DNA of 33,404 nt from positions 1-33,404 of the forward strand of contig CAYPYN010000014.1 in assembly GCA_964415295.1 (NCBI GenBank). The letters run 5' to 3'. Positions within the stretch are counted from its first letter, which is position 1; the number at the start of each line of letters is the position of its first letter. Both the position numbers and the translations under genes were made by a program. Positions 6,446-14,995 of this stretch are shown in pieces. The stretch is from SB21 sp964415295. GTDB lineage: Bacteria > CLD3 > SB21. The notes under the pieces were generated by a model. The model searched no databases and was not told the DNA's origin. It saw only the letters and a program-made list of their open reading frames with translations.

Positions 6446-6465
6446 TCCCCGTGGACTCGAGGGGA
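6446..6465 (-). terminator. Possible weak terminator of the response regulator gene
   Basis: Reading the minus strand, TCCCC and GGGGA form a 5-bp stem with a 10-base loop beginning 16 bases after the stop at 6481, followed by the T-rich ATTTCTTCCTGTTTT. The stem is short, so this is a tentative call. Confidence 0.3.
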
Positions 6466-6480
6466 CGTGCGACATGCGCT

Positions 6481-7176
6481 CTAGGCCGACGCGGTCAGTT
6501 CGACCAGGCCGTACTGATGGGCGCGGATGAGGAGTTTCTGGCGGTTCGGGACACCAAGTTTATCGAAGATGCTGGTCAAATGGTGGCGGACGGTTGTTTC
6601 CGAAATGCAGAGCTGGCCGGCAATGTCTCGATTCGAAAGCCCTTTGCCGAGCAGCGCAATGACGGTTCGTTCGCGGTCCGTCAAGGAACTCGGCCATGCT
6701 GGTGGGGATGGGGTGCCAGGGCTGACCGGCTGTTCCGCCCTATTATTGATCAGGGCTTGGTTAGAGGAAGCCAGTAACGCAGCCGTGGCAGCTTCGGCCA
6801 GGCTTTCGACGGTGGCCAAAAGAACGGACGGCGGTTGGCATTTGAGCACGATGCTGCTGGCTCCCGCCGTCAAGGCCTGTTTCGCTTGAGCAATGTCATC
6901 CCATCCGCTCAGCAGAATGATCTTCAACGACGGGACGGATTTCCGTAAATTTCTGGTCAATTCGGTGATGCGCATGTCGGGCTCGATATCAAGAATGGCG
7001 ATGTCGGGGCGTTCATGCAACACGAGGTCCTGAGCAGAGGCTCCACCGTGCGATTCTCCTACGAGGATCACACCGAGGGTATTTTCCATAATTCGTCGCA
7101 ACCCCACCCGAACCAGATAGTTACTGCTCACCAGCACCATTCGCACGGAAGAGGGAATTTGTCTCGACAGGGTCAT
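6481..7176 (-). CDS. LuxR/NarL-family response regulator with atypical receiver
   Basis: The 231-residue protein has an N-terminal receiver (about 12-128) and a C-terminal LuxR/GerE HTH (about 164-220: LTDRERTVIALLGKGLSNRDI ending with SETTVRHHL). The phosphoacceptor Asp63, Ser90 and Lys112 are in place, but the acidic pair that binds Mg2+ after strand 1 is replaced by Ser17-Ser18. This suggests weak or no phosphorylation, or control by other means. It is transcribed away from the polysaccharide genes, and the dyads at 7260-7285 and 7305-7321 lie between them, so it is the obvious candidate regulator of the locus. No sensor kinase is nearby. The start has a weak ribosome binding site; Met13 is an alternative. 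Confidence 0.85.
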   Translation of the reverse strand: MTLSRQIPSSVRMVLVSSNYLVRVGLRRIMENTLGVILVGESHGGASAQDLVLHERPDIAILDIEPDMRITELTRNLRKSVPSLKIILLSGWDDIAQAKQALTAGASSIVLKCQPPSVLLATVESLAEAATAALLASSNQALINNRAEQPVSPGTPSPPAWPSSLTDRERTVIALLGKGLSNRDIAGQLCISETTVRHHLTSIFDKLGVPNRQKLLIRAHQYGLVELTASA

Positions 7177-7259
7177 TCGTGAATCGCTTTCTTTCCGGTG
7201 AGGCGCTGTTCGGCGAGAGTCATTGCCGTATCGCGTGCGTTCATTTTCTCGCGGATGTC

Positions 7260-7285
7260 AGTCGAATAAATACGTACATTCGACT
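7260..7285. promoter_or_regulatory. Operator-like dyad
   Basis: AGTCGAAT and ATTCGACT are perfect 8-bp arms with a 10-base spacer, 84 bases upstream of the response regulator start. The spacing of half-sites is about 1.7 helical turns, compatible with a dimeric regulator such as a LuxR-type HTH protein. Confidence 0.45.
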
Positions 7286-7304
7286 AGATTGAATGGCTGT
7301 ATGT

Positions 7305-7321
7305 CTCATCCTGCGGATGAG
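7305..7321. promoter_or_regulatory. Second dyad/hairpin in the leader
   Basis: CTCATCC and GGATGAG are perfect 7-bp arms around TGC. It may form an RNA hairpin in the leader or be a second protein site; no T-run follows. Confidence 0.35.
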
Positions 7322-7729
7322 GATAATCGCATAATTGGTCAGGTTACTGCAACTGAATCTGGGCACTCCCGATCGCGGCAAAACCCCTCAGGACAAGGGA
7401 TTGTAAGGAATCGAGACCTACCGAAATTAGCGATGTACAGAATTGTGCGAATGTGGAGCGAGCAGAGAGAGTCGGAGGGCGAGGTGGTCAAACCTAAAGC
7501 CTGAATGTCATCCAGTATAGATGTGTTTTTGCTGGGTTTTTGCCATCTCGATGGAACCTTTTTATTCGCCGATCAATTTTTGGCTCGTATATTTACCAGG
7601 CAATACGGGGCACAAATGTGCCAAACAGAATGTGGCGATGCTCCAAAGAAAAGCACAATTGTCCGATGTGCATCGGGACTCGAGCCATGTAAAACGAAGC
7701 CCGCTTACTGGGACTCAGAGGGCGAAGCT

Positions 7730-8293
7730 ATGTCGATACTCTCTCCGCCGGAACTTCAATTCGCCGATGCCTCGTCGCGACTGGTCTCTACGGACGCTCA
7801 CTGGTATGCCGTCAGCACCAGATCACGTCATGAGAGGTCAGTCCGCGATCGGCTCGCGGCCATCGGGGTCGAACCGTTTCTTCCCCTGACGAAAACTCTG
7901 CGCCAGTGGTCAGACCGAAAAGTCTGGACGGAGATGCCGCTTTTCAGCGGGTACTGCTTCGCAAGATTTTCGCTCCGCGATAGTCTGTCGATTCTCCAAA
8001 CTCCTGGTGTCGTCAGAATTGTAGGGTCGATCGGGCCGGAATCAGTGCCGGACGAAGAGTTGATGGCGTTGAAGGCCTTATCTACCAGCGAGCGCGCGAT
8101 GGAGCCTCATGAGTATTACATCGAGGGAGCGTGGGTGGAAGTCATCCGAGGTCCCTTGGCCGGCATTCGAGGGCAGCTGATACGACGGGCTGGAGCTCAT
8201 GGTTTAGTCATTCGGGTCCATCTCATACAGCAGGCGGCCGCCGTACATATTGATATGACCGAAGTGCGGATTCTTGATGGCGTGGCCTCCTGA
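7730..8293 (+). CDS. NusG-like transcription antiterminator (UpxY/RfaH type)
   Basis: The 187-residue product has the NusG N-terminal domain (HWYAVSTRSRHERSVRDRL at 24-42, then a WSDRKVWTEMPLFSGYCFAR stretch at about 60-79) and a C-terminal KOW domain (133-155, GAWVEVIRGPLAGIRGQL). NusG paralogues at the head of polysaccharide operons (UpxY in Bacteroides, RfaH in enterobacteria) bind RNA polymerase and suppress premature termination in long operons; that role fits the first gene of a 20-kb cluster. The frame extends upstream to 7505, but the ATG at 7730 is preceded by AGAGGGCGAAG and matches the family's usual N-terminus. It follows a long leader on which it could act. Confidence 0.88.
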   Translation: MSILSPPELQFADASSRLVSTDAHWYAVSTRSRHERSVRDRLAAIGVEPFLPLTKTLRQWSDRKVWTEMPLFSGYCFARFSLRDSLSILQTPGVVRIVGSIGPESVPDEELMALKALSTSERAMEPHEYYIEGAWVEVIRGPLAGIRGQLIRRAGAHGLVIRVHLIQQAAAVHIDMTEVRILDGVAS

Positions 8294-8342
8294 CGGTTCG
8301 TGTTTCCCCGCCTGCTTTTCATTCCCCGGACGGAATCTATCA

Positions 8343-8633
8343 ATGCGATCCAAATCTCGTAAACCAGTTCGATTTACCGAGGACCAGAAAAAGCGAATCG
8401 TAGCCAAAGGTGTTCATGTCCCGGTGGCGACGGTCTGTCAGGAATTCAACATCTCCCTGAGCACGTTCTACCGCTGGCGATTGCGATTTGCACAGCCCAA
8501 AAGCCAGGAGGGAACGCGCTTGCACGACCTTGAATCAGAAAACCGACGCCTGAAACGGCAGGTGGCCGAACTGTGGCTGGACTACACCAGCCTCAGAAAC
8601 GCGCTGATCAACGGGATGGGACGGGAGTGTTGA
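8343..8633 (+). CDS. Orphan IS3-type OrfA-like HTH protein
   Basis: The 96-residue protein resembles OrfA of IS3-family insertion sequences (HTH_Tnp_1): RFTEDQKKRIVAKG, an HTH with CQEFNISLSTFYRWRLRF (32-49) and a leucine-zipper-like C-terminal helix (60-85, LESENRRLKRQVAEL). No OrfB/integrase-domain gene follows and I see no terminal inverted repeats, so it is not a complete insertion sequence. I start at ATG 8343; the frame is open upstream across the end of the antiterminator gene. Position between the antiterminator and export genes suggests either an IS remnant or a domesticated DNA-binding regulator. Confidence 0.7.
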   Translation: MRSKSRKPVRFTEDQKKRIVAKGVHVPVATVCQEFNISLSTFYRWRLRFAQPKSQEGTRLHDLESENRRLKRQVAELWLDYTSLRNALINGMGREC

Positions 8634-8776
8634 ACCGGTAGCCGAGACGATACGCGAGTGCCGGTGCGAGAAGTGCGCGCGAGGCAGGTCTGGTCCATGT
8701 GCATTCATGAGGCTTGGAATGCGCGCTAAGAGTGCGCGATCGCGTCGTCATGAAAAAGGGGTAGTGGAGTACCACG

Positions 8777-10222
8777 ATGACTCGGGGTGGGCAATTGATG
8801 CACAGGTGTGGGTTCTATCGACTACAGGCTGTTGCCGCCCTCTGCCTGATAGTGATCCTGTGGTCCATGCTCGTGCCTTCGCCCGGGTTCGGGCAGCAGT
8901 CTTCATCTCCACTGCCATCGGGTCCGCGCAGCCTGTCGTTCGGCGGTATGGGATGGGCGTGGTTCTCCCAGTTTGCGAATCCTGCGCTCGTGGGAGCGCT
9001 CTACATGACTCCCGATTGGCCGAAAACCGGGTATTATCCCGTCTATCCGGGCTCCTTCTCCAGGCCGACCGGGGAGGAGGGTATTGCGGTCGGTGCTGCG
9101 CGACTGCATCCGATGATCGGAGTGGCGGAAATTTATACGGACAACGTGTTCCGAACGAATACCAATCGACGCAGTGATTTCGCGACGACCCTGGCACCGG
9201 GAATCCAGGCTGAGTTGCCGTTTGCGGGCCGCCACACCTTTGTGGCCGATTATCGCAGCAACATCCAATTGTTTCACCAGAATCCCTCGAATAACGTCCA
9301 GGATCAAACCGCGTCCGGACGATTCAGCTTCGATTTTCCCGGCGGCATGCGGATCGACCTGCAGGGCGAGCACAAGTTGGGACACGATCCCCGTGGCTCG
9401 GCCCTCGATACCCAAAACGTGGAGGTCAACAAGTGGACCGCCAACAGCGTGCTTGGCCGCCTGACTTATGAAGGGGCCATGGCGGGTGTCCGGCTCAACC
9501 TCTCATCGACTCGTTGGACGTACTTGAACAACGAGCAGAACCTGTTCCGCAATCGCTTGAGCAATTATGCCGGGGTGACGCTCTTTGGGAACGTGACGAG
9601 CAAGACGGCGCTGGTGGCCAACTTTGCAGCCAATCAAGAGGTCTACGACGAAAGTAAGACGCTGAACAGCACAACCTACAGCGCCAGCACGGGGCTCCAA
9701 TGGAATGTGACGGAGAAGACTTCAGGCGAAATTTTGGCCGGCTACCAGCATCTCAAGTTTGCCAATGCCGAATCCGGACAAACGGTGGCAGGACTTCAGT
9801 TCCCGAGGAGTAGCGACTCGTACGGCAATTTCTTTTTTGTCGGCAACCTATCGTGGAAACCGACGCCGTTCTTGACTCTGTACCTTCAAGGGTATCGGAG
9901 TTTTCAGCAATCGGTCGTGCTGAACACGCTGTTCTTTACATCAACGGGAGCCAACTTTTCCGCCATCCACACGTTGACGGATAGCACCGCGTTGACGCTG
10001 AATGCCGGCGTCGAAAACGATAGTTTCGAAAATCCGGCTCCCACGCCCGACAATCCCAACAGGGTGGACCTGATCAAAAATGTGGCGGTCGGAGTTCGAT
10101 ACCGAACCGTGAAGTGGGCGGGCCTGGCGCTGCAATACATTTTCGAAGATCGAAGCTCCAACGTCGACCGATTCAACTATTATGCTAATTCGGTCATGCT
10201 TTCGCTGCAAGCCACCTTTTAG
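8777..10222 (+). CDS. Outer-membrane beta-barrel protein of the polysaccharide locus
   Basis: The 481-residue protein begins with a hydrophobic signal segment (about residues 17-37, ending PGFGQQ) and continues with alternating polar/hydrophobic strands rich in aromatic residues, ending in a terminal Phe (LSLQATF), the hallmark of outer-membrane barrels. VGAARLHPMIGVAEIYTDNVF is the typical first strand of putative beta-barrel porin 2 (BBP2) proteins found beside exopolysaccharide genes. It may form or support the export channel, since no Wza-type protein is visible. Two starts are possible: ATG 8777 or ATG 8798 with GGGGTGGG upstream. The next gene follows after 30 bases. Confidence 0.8.
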   Translation: MTRGGQLMHRCGFYRLQAVAALCLIVILWSMLVPSPGFGQQSSSPLPSGPRSLSFGGMGWAWFSQFANPALVGALYMTPDWPKTGYYPVYPGSFSRPTGEEGIAVGAARLHPMIGVAEIYTDNVFRTNTNRRSDFATTLAPGIQAELPFAGRHTFVADYRSNIQLFHQNPSNNVQDQTASGRFSFDFPGGMRIDLQGEHKLGHDPRGSALDTQNVEVNKWTANSVLGRLTYEGAMAGVRLNLSSTRWTYLNNEQNLFRNRLSNYAGVTLFGNVTSKTALVANFAANQEVYDESKTLNSTTYSASTGLQWNVTEKTSGEILAGYQHLKFANAESGQTVAGLQFPRSSDSYGNFFFVGNLSWKPTPFLTLYLQGYRSFQQSVVLNTLFFTSTGANFSAIHTLTDSTALTLNAGVENDSFENPAPTPDNPNRVDLIKNVAVGVRYRTVKWAGLALQYIFEDRSSNVDRFNYYANSVMLSLQATF

Positions 10223-10252
10223 TGCCATGAATGGATGGTCAAAGGAGACAGT

Positions 10253-12448
10253 GTGAACGCAAAACCTATGGTATTGGATGAAGCCGAGCAAACACTCAGC
10301 GAGTATGCGACCGCCTGTTGGCGACATCGCTGGTTGATCGTGCTCGTGGCCGGATGTTTTGGGTTCGGGGCGGCGGTCTGGTCTTTTCTCCAAGTTCCGG
10401 TCTATCAGGCCAAGGCCACCGTGGTGATCGATAATCCGACCCCTGGTGGGTTGGACAAGGATAAGTCGTTCTACCCGGACAATAGTCCCGAGTATTTTCA
10501 AACCCATTTTGAGTTGATGAAGAGCCATTTTGTGCTGCAGCGGACGGCCAGGTTGCTGGATTTGGCGGAGCGCGACGAGTATCAACCCAAGCCCTCCGTG
10601 ATCAGGCAATTCGTCAAGTCGCTCATGCCGGAATCGGTACTCGCGTTCGTGCGGCCGCCCAAGAAAGAGGAGGTCGATCCCGCCGACGACGCCGAGGAAG
10701 CCTTGATCAAGCAGTTTGCCCAGGACATCGAAATCATGCCGATCCGCGGTGCGCGGTTGGCGCATGTCACGGCCAATGCCATCGAACCGGAACTTGCCGC
10801 CCAGATCGCCAACACGCTCGTGTCGGTTTATATCGAGCGTAATCAGGAACTCAGCGCCAATTCCAAGGAACAGGCTGCGCAATGGTTCACGACCCACCTC
10901 GAAGAGTTGCGGCAAAAGGTACAGAACTCCCAGCAGGCACTCTATCTGTTTCGAGCCAAGCACGGGTTGTTGACCGGCGAAGAGCGAAAATCGGTCGCGG
11001 CCCATACATTGGCGGAGTTGAATTCACAGTTGGTCAAGGCCGAGATGGCCAAGGCCGAAGCACACTCGCGGTTTCTGCAAATTCGATCGGTGCTGAATCC
11101 GCAAGGAGCGGGAACGGCGGGGTTAGATTGGTCGAAGCTGGATTCCCAGATTCAGGTCCTGAATTCGCCGTTGATACAAACCCTCCGTGCGCAAGAAATC
11201 ACCGTGTCGGCGCAGGTGGCGGAGCTGTCGGAAAAGTATGGGCCGCTCCATCCCAAATTGGCACATATGAAGGCAGAGTTACAGGACCTGCGGCAGCGGA
11301 CTCAGCAAGAGGTCCAAAAGATCTACGATTCCGTCAAACATCAATATGACATGGCCTTGGCGCAGGACAAAGCCGTGAAGGAGGCGATCACTCGGTACAA
11401 TACCGATAAGATCCGTCTGGAGCAGAACGAAATCGAGCACAGCATGCTGGAACGTGATGCCGAAACGAGCCAGCATCTGTACGACGTCTTCCTCAAGGCG
11501 ACGAAGGAAACGGATCTCTCCTCGGGGATGCGGGCCAACAATGTGTACTTGGCCGATCCGGCCGCTCCAAGTTCGGTCCCCTCCAAGCCGCGGACCAAGC
11601 TCAACATTATGTTGGGGCTTTTGGCTGGATTGATGAGCGGGGTCGGGTTGGCGATATTCGTCGAAGGCCGAAGCAAGAAACTCATGGCGCCGGCCGACGT
11701 CGAACGTTATCTCCCAAATGTGTCTTTACTCGGGGTCGTGCCGCGACTCTCTAAGGCCGCAGCCCAAAAGAAAGCCTTGGCGCCGCCCAACGCGTTGACA
11801 CCGGTCGCAGAAAGTTTCCGCATCATTCGCACCAGTCTTCTCTTGTCGAACCCCGACATGCTGCCCTCTCGCATCTTAATCACGAGTCCCGGGGAAAACG
11901 AAGGCAAGACGACCCTGGCGGTCAACTTGGCGATGGCGATGGCTCAGTTGGAGGATACGCAGGTCGTTCTCATCGACGTGGACTTCCGCAACCAACAAAT
12001 TCATCCCCTCTATGAAGTGGGGAGTCCCGAGCAGCCGCCCAAAGGATTGGGACATCTCTTGCGAGGCGAGGCGAGCTTGGCCGACGTCGTGCACCAGACG
12101 TTCGTCAGCAACCTTTCCGTCATCCCGCACGGAGGGCGTCCGGCGAATCCGACGGAATTGCTCCACTCCAAATCCATGGCCCAATTGCTCAACTGGGGAG
12201 CCACCAATCGCTATCACATCATCCTAGACTGTCCGCCGGTCCTGCCCATCGCCGATGCCGCGGTGCTGGCCTCCAAGGTGGACGGCGTCTTATTGGTCGT
12301 GAGTGCGGGAGAAACGACCCGCGATGCGTGCCACCTCGCCATACAACGCATCAAGCAAGCCGGCGGGCGGCTGCTGGGGGTGGTGATGCAGAAGGCGCCC
12401 GTGGCCGACTCGCCCTATTACTACGGGGCCTACCAGCAGCAGCGTTGA
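10253..12448 (+). CDS. Polysaccharide co-polymerase and tyrosine autokinase (Wzc/BY-kinase type)
   Basis: The product (731 residues) has a Wzz chain-length domain with TM1 near residues 26-46, a long periplasmic coiled-coil region with a GNVR-like end, TM2 near 450-470, and a cytoplasmic BY-kinase domain: Walker A TSPGENEGKTT (about 544-554), Walker A' LIDVDFRN (about 571-578), Walker B ILDCPPV (about 656) and a Tyr-rich tail SPYYYGAYQQQR. Such proteins control polymer length and cycle through autophosphorylation. I use GTG 10253 because AAAGGAGA sits 5 bases upstream; an ATG at 10235 gives six more residues. No partner phosphatase is seen in the window. The flippase gene begins 3 bases after the stop. 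Confidence 0.9.
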   Translation: MNAKPMVLDEAEQTLSEYATACWRHRWLIVLVAGCFGFGAAVWSFLQVPVYQAKATVVIDNPTPGGLDKDKSFYPDNSPEYFQTHFELMKSHFVLQRTARLLDLAERDEYQPKPSVIRQFVKSLMPESVLAFVRPPKKEEVDPADDAEEALIKQFAQDIEIMPIRGARLAHVTANAIEPELAAQIANTLVSVYIERNQELSANSKEQAAQWFTTHLEELRQKVQNSQQALYLFRAKHGLLTGEERKSVAAHTLAELNSQLVKAEMAKAEAHSRFLQIRSVLNPQGAGTAGLDWSKLDSQIQVLNSPLIQTLRAQEITVSAQVAELSEKYGPLHPKLAHMKAELQDLRQRTQQEVQKIYDSVKHQYDMALAQDKAVKEAITRYNTDKIRLEQNEIEHSMLERDAETSQHLYDVFLKATKETDLSSGMRANNVYLADPAAPSSVPSKPRTKLNIMLGLLAGLMSGVGLAIFVEGRSKKLMAPADVERYLPNVSLLGVVPRLSKAAAQKKALAPPNALTPVAESFRIIRTSLLLSNPDMLPSRILITSPGENEGKTTLAVNLAMAMAQLEDTQVVLIDVDFRNQQIHPLYEVGSPEQPPKGLGHLLRGEASLADVVHQTFVSNLSVIPHGGRPANPTELLHSKSMAQLLNWGATNRYHIILDCPPVLPIADAAVLASKVDGVLLVVSAGETTRDACHLAIQRIKQAGGRLLGVVMQKAPVADSPYYYGAYQQQR

Positions 12449-12450
12449 GC

Positions 12451-13830
12451 ATGATTCACGGCCTTCGGATCGGATTGAACTGGTGGACCGCATGGCAACG
12501 TCAAGCCTCCAACCGCCGGGTGTTAGCGGCTTTGTTCACGGTCGGGGGTTGCTCGCTGCTCGCCAAGGTGTCGGCCTTCGCCAAGGATGCGGTCGTGGCC
12601 TATCAATTCGGGCGGGGCGACGAGTTGGACGCGTTTCTCATTGCGCTGGTCGTGCCCCAGTTCACCATTACTCTGCTGGGCGGATCGCTGAATGCCGCTC
12701 TGATCCCTACCTATATTCAGGTTCGAGAGCAGGAAGGGCCGGAAGCGGCGCAACGAGTGTTCTCGACGGTCACGATGTTGACCGGGAACTTTCTGCTGTT
12801 GACCTGTCTGGTGCTGATGCTGTCCGCACCATGGCTGATGCCGATCTTGGCCGGGGGGTATGCTCCCGAAAAACTCTCCCTGGCAAAGGCGTTGTACGCA
12901 GTCCTCTTGAGCACGGTCTTGTTCAGCGGGATCGGAACGACCTGGGGAGCGGTGTTGAATGCCGGAAACCGGTTCGCGTGGGCTGCGGCGGTTCCCATGG
13001 TGACGTCGTTCACTACCATGCTGGCGGTGCTGTTGCTGGCTCGTTTTTGGTCGGTGTATGCGTTGGCGGCTGCGGCGGTCATGGGAGCGTTCATCGAGGC
13101 TGCGTTGCTCGGATGGCAGTTGAAGCGGGTGGGGGTCTCGTTGGTTCCCCAGTGGTACGGTCTTAACCAGGCGACCAGACAGGTGCTCGGGCAGTACTGG
13201 CCCATGGTTGCGGCGGCATTTCTGATGGGAAGTACGCATCTCATCAGTCAAGGGATGGCTGCGATGTTGGATCCTGGTAGCGTGTCGGCCCTGGGGTATG
13301 GAAACAAACTGACGGCCGTCTTGCTGGGTATCGGAGCAACAGCCGTGGGCACGGCCTTTCTGCCGCACTTCTCCAACATGGCCGCATCGGGTGATTGGGT
13401 CGGTATGCGCCACACCCTGGTGACGTATAGCGGGCTTTTGCTTGCTGCGACAGTCCCGCTGTCGGCCTTGCTGATCTACCTGTCGGAGCCCCTTGTCGGA
13501 ATCTTGTTTCAACGAGGCGCATTCAATGCCGGGGATACGCATGTCGTGGGACAGGTGCAGGCTGCCTATCTGCTGCAGGTCCCATTTTATCTGATGGGCA
13601 TGTTGTGCGTCCGCTGTGTGACGGCACTCCGCTCTACACAGGTGATGGTCTGGGGCAACATCATCAACCTGGTGGCATGCATCCTTTTGACGTACCTGTT
13701 CATGCGCCTGTTCGGGGTAGTGGGGATTGCTCTTGCCACCAGCGCGATGTACGGCATTTCCTGCCTGTTTTTGATGGTGGTCTCCTGGATGCTGTTGCAG
13801 GCCCATCTCAGCCGTGCCAAGGTGGCCTGA
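12451..13830 (+). CDS. MurJ/MVF-family lipid-linked oligosaccharide flippase (Wzx role)
   Basis: The 459-residue membrane protein shows about 12-14 hydrophobic segments and the MurJ/MviN pattern near the N-terminus (SAFAKDAVVAYQFGRGDELDAF, LNAALIPTY at 89-97) and NAGNRFAWAA in the middle. MurJ homologues inside polysaccharide loci are thought to flip lipid-linked repeat units instead of a classic Wzx. The frame is open upstream inside the kinase gene, but ATG 12451, 3 bases after its stop, gives the expected family start. Whether this is also the cell's lipid II flippase cannot be told from the window; its location argues for a dedicated copy. Confidence 0.85.
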   Translation: MIHGLRIGLNWWTAWQRQASNRRVLAALFTVGGCSLLAKVSAFAKDAVVAYQFGRGDELDAFLIALVVPQFTITLLGGSLNAALIPTYIQVREQEGPEAAQRVFSTVTMLTGNFLLLTCLVLMLSAPWLMPILAGGYAPEKLSLAKALYAVLLSTVLFSGIGTTWGAVLNAGNRFAWAAAVPMVTSFTTMLAVLLLARFWSVYALAAAAVMGAFIEAALLGWQLKRVGVSLVPQWYGLNQATRQVLGQYWPMVAAAFLMGSTHLISQGMAAMLDPGSVSALGYGNKLTAVLLGIGATAVGTAFLPHFSNMAASGDWVGMRHTLVTYSGLLLAATVPLSALLIYLSEPLVGILFQRGAFNAGDTHVVGQVQAAYLLQVPFYLMGMLCVRCVTALRSTQVMVWGNIINLVACILLTYLFMRLFGVVGIALATSAMYGISCLFLMVVSWMLLQAHLSRAKVA

Positions 13831-13855
13831 GGCACTGTCCCGACGGTCTTCACCT

Positions 13856-14995
13856 ATGCGTATCACACTGGTCATTTCGACATTCGGAGCCGGCGGGGCC
13901 GAACGGGTGATGGCTCTCATGGCCAGCTATTGGGCCGAGCGCGGCCATGAAGTCACGCTCGTCACGCTGGCTCGATCCGATGAGGACTTCTATCCGCTTC
14001 ATCCGGCCGTTCAGCGGGTGGGACTCGGCGTGATGAAGGTGTCCTCCGGTCTCGGGGATGCATTGTGGAACAATGTTGCGAGACTCAAACGATTGCGGGA
14101 CGTCATTCGTGTTTCGCAGCCTGGCGTGGTCATCAGCTTCATCGAACGAACGAACATTCTCGTGCTGTTATCGACGATCGGCCTGCAGGTTCCCATCGTC
14201 GCCTGCGAACGAATCGACCCCCGCCACCATTCCATAGGAACGGTGTGGTCCTGGCTTCGATGGTGTCTGTACAGAAGGGCGGCTTCATTGGTCGTGCAGA
14301 CCGAAGGGCTTCGATCTTGGGCCGAAGGATTTGTGCCCGCCCGGTCTGTTCATGTGATTCCGAATCCCATTGCGACCATTCCAGGCGAGGCCTCGACGGA
14401 AGCTGGGACCAAGGGGAGAACAAAATGCGTGTCGGCGTTGGGCAGACTGGTTCCGCAGAAGGGGTTTGACACCCTGCTCCAGGCTTTCGCACATTGCACG
14501 CGGACACACGAGGACTGGTCTCTTACGATCATTGGAGAAGGGCCGGAGCGCTCTCGGTTAGAGGCCCTCTCTGCCCGATTAGGCATCGGAGATCGCGTCT
14601 CCATGATCGGCCGCCGATCCAATCCATTTCCGATCCTCCGTCGGACTGATCTGTTTGTGCTGTCGTCCCGCTATGAAGGGTTTCCGATGGCGCTGGTGGA
14701 GGCCATGGCCTGCCGCCTTCCCGTGATTAGTACAGATTGTCCGAGCGGTCCCAGGGACATCATTCGGGACGGAGTGGACGGCGTGTTGGTTCCACCCGAC
14801 GACGTGCCGGCTTTGACCGAGGCGATGACGCGTTTGATGGACAATCCCGAGGAACGAGATCGATTGAGGAGGCGGGCCGTGGAGGTGGTCGACCGCTTCG
14901 GCACCGAGCGAATCATGGCCTTGTGGAACGAGGTAGTGGCGCGCGTCGTCAGCCCGTCCTCCTGCTGGTCGATTACGTCAGGACGATCCGTATGA
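13856..14995 (+). CDS. GT4 glycosyltransferase (AmsD-like)
   Basis: The 379-residue GT-B enzyme starts MRITLVISTFGAGGAERVM, typical of family GT4. The C-terminal donor-binding domain contains ALGRLVPQKGFDTLLQAF, IGEGPERSRLEAL and the EX7E region SSRYEGFPMALVEAMACRLP followed by DCPSGPRDII, a pattern I associate with amylovoran AmsD-type transferases. It would add one sugar to the lipid-linked repeat unit at the inner membrane. ATG 13856 is chosen over an in-frame start inside the flippase gene because it gives the conserved N-terminus. Its stop overlaps the next gene's ATG by 4 bases. The sugar is unknown. Confidence 0.88.
   Translation: MRITLVISTFGAGGAERVMALMASYWAERGHEVTLVTLARSDEDFYPLHPAVQRVGLGVMKVSSGLGDALWNNVARLKRLRDVIRVSQPGVVISFIERTNILVLLSTIGLQVPIVACERIDPRHHSIGTVWSWLRWCLYRRAASLVVQTEGLRSWAEGFVPARSVHVIPNPIATIPGEASTEAGTKGRTKCVSALGRLVPQKGFDTLLQAFAHCTRTHEDWSLTIIGEGPERSRLEALSARLGIGDRVSMIGRRSNPFPILRRTDLFVLSSRYEGFPMALVEAMACRLPVISTDCPSGPRDIIRDGVDGVLVPPDDVPALTEAMTRLMDNPEERDRLRRRAVEVVDRFGTERIMALWNEVVARVVSPSSCWSITSGRSV

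Larger units (their letters stand above)
7177..7729. promoter_or_regulatory. Long divergent intergenic and leader region of the polysaccharide operon
   Basis: These 553 bases lie between the response regulator and the NusG-like gene. The frame of the latter is open back to 7505, but the upstream part has poor composition, and a good site precedes 7730. A 93-codon frame at 7223-7504 is not convincing. Two perfect dyads are present. The stretch is richer in A+T than its surroundings. I could not find a JUMPstart/ops element. A long untranslated leader would fit a target for the antiterminator. Confidence 0.5.

Noticed and set aside
6337..6777. 146-codon plus-strand frame after the tRNA fragment
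   Set aside because: Most of it is antisense to the response regulator; no ribosome binding site.
7223..7504. 93-codon plus-strand frame in the leader
   Set aside because: Composition is unlike a real protein, no ribosome binding site, and it contains the two dyads.
7177..7729. JUMPstart/ops element for an RfaH-type factor
   Set aside because: I looked for the GGCGGTAG core and did not find it; NusG paralogues of the UpxY type need not use it.
8343..8776. Complete IS3-family insertion sequence
   Set aside because: No OrfB frame, no terminal inverted repeats and no target duplication seen.
9941..11005. 354-codon minus-strand open frame
   Set aside because: It lies opposite the barrel and kinase genes, whose domains are clear; long antisense frames are common at this G+C content.
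12523..13920. 465-codon minus-strand open frame
   Set aside because: Antisense to the MurJ-like gene; rich in His, Gln and Arg as expected from an antisense frame of a membrane protein gene.
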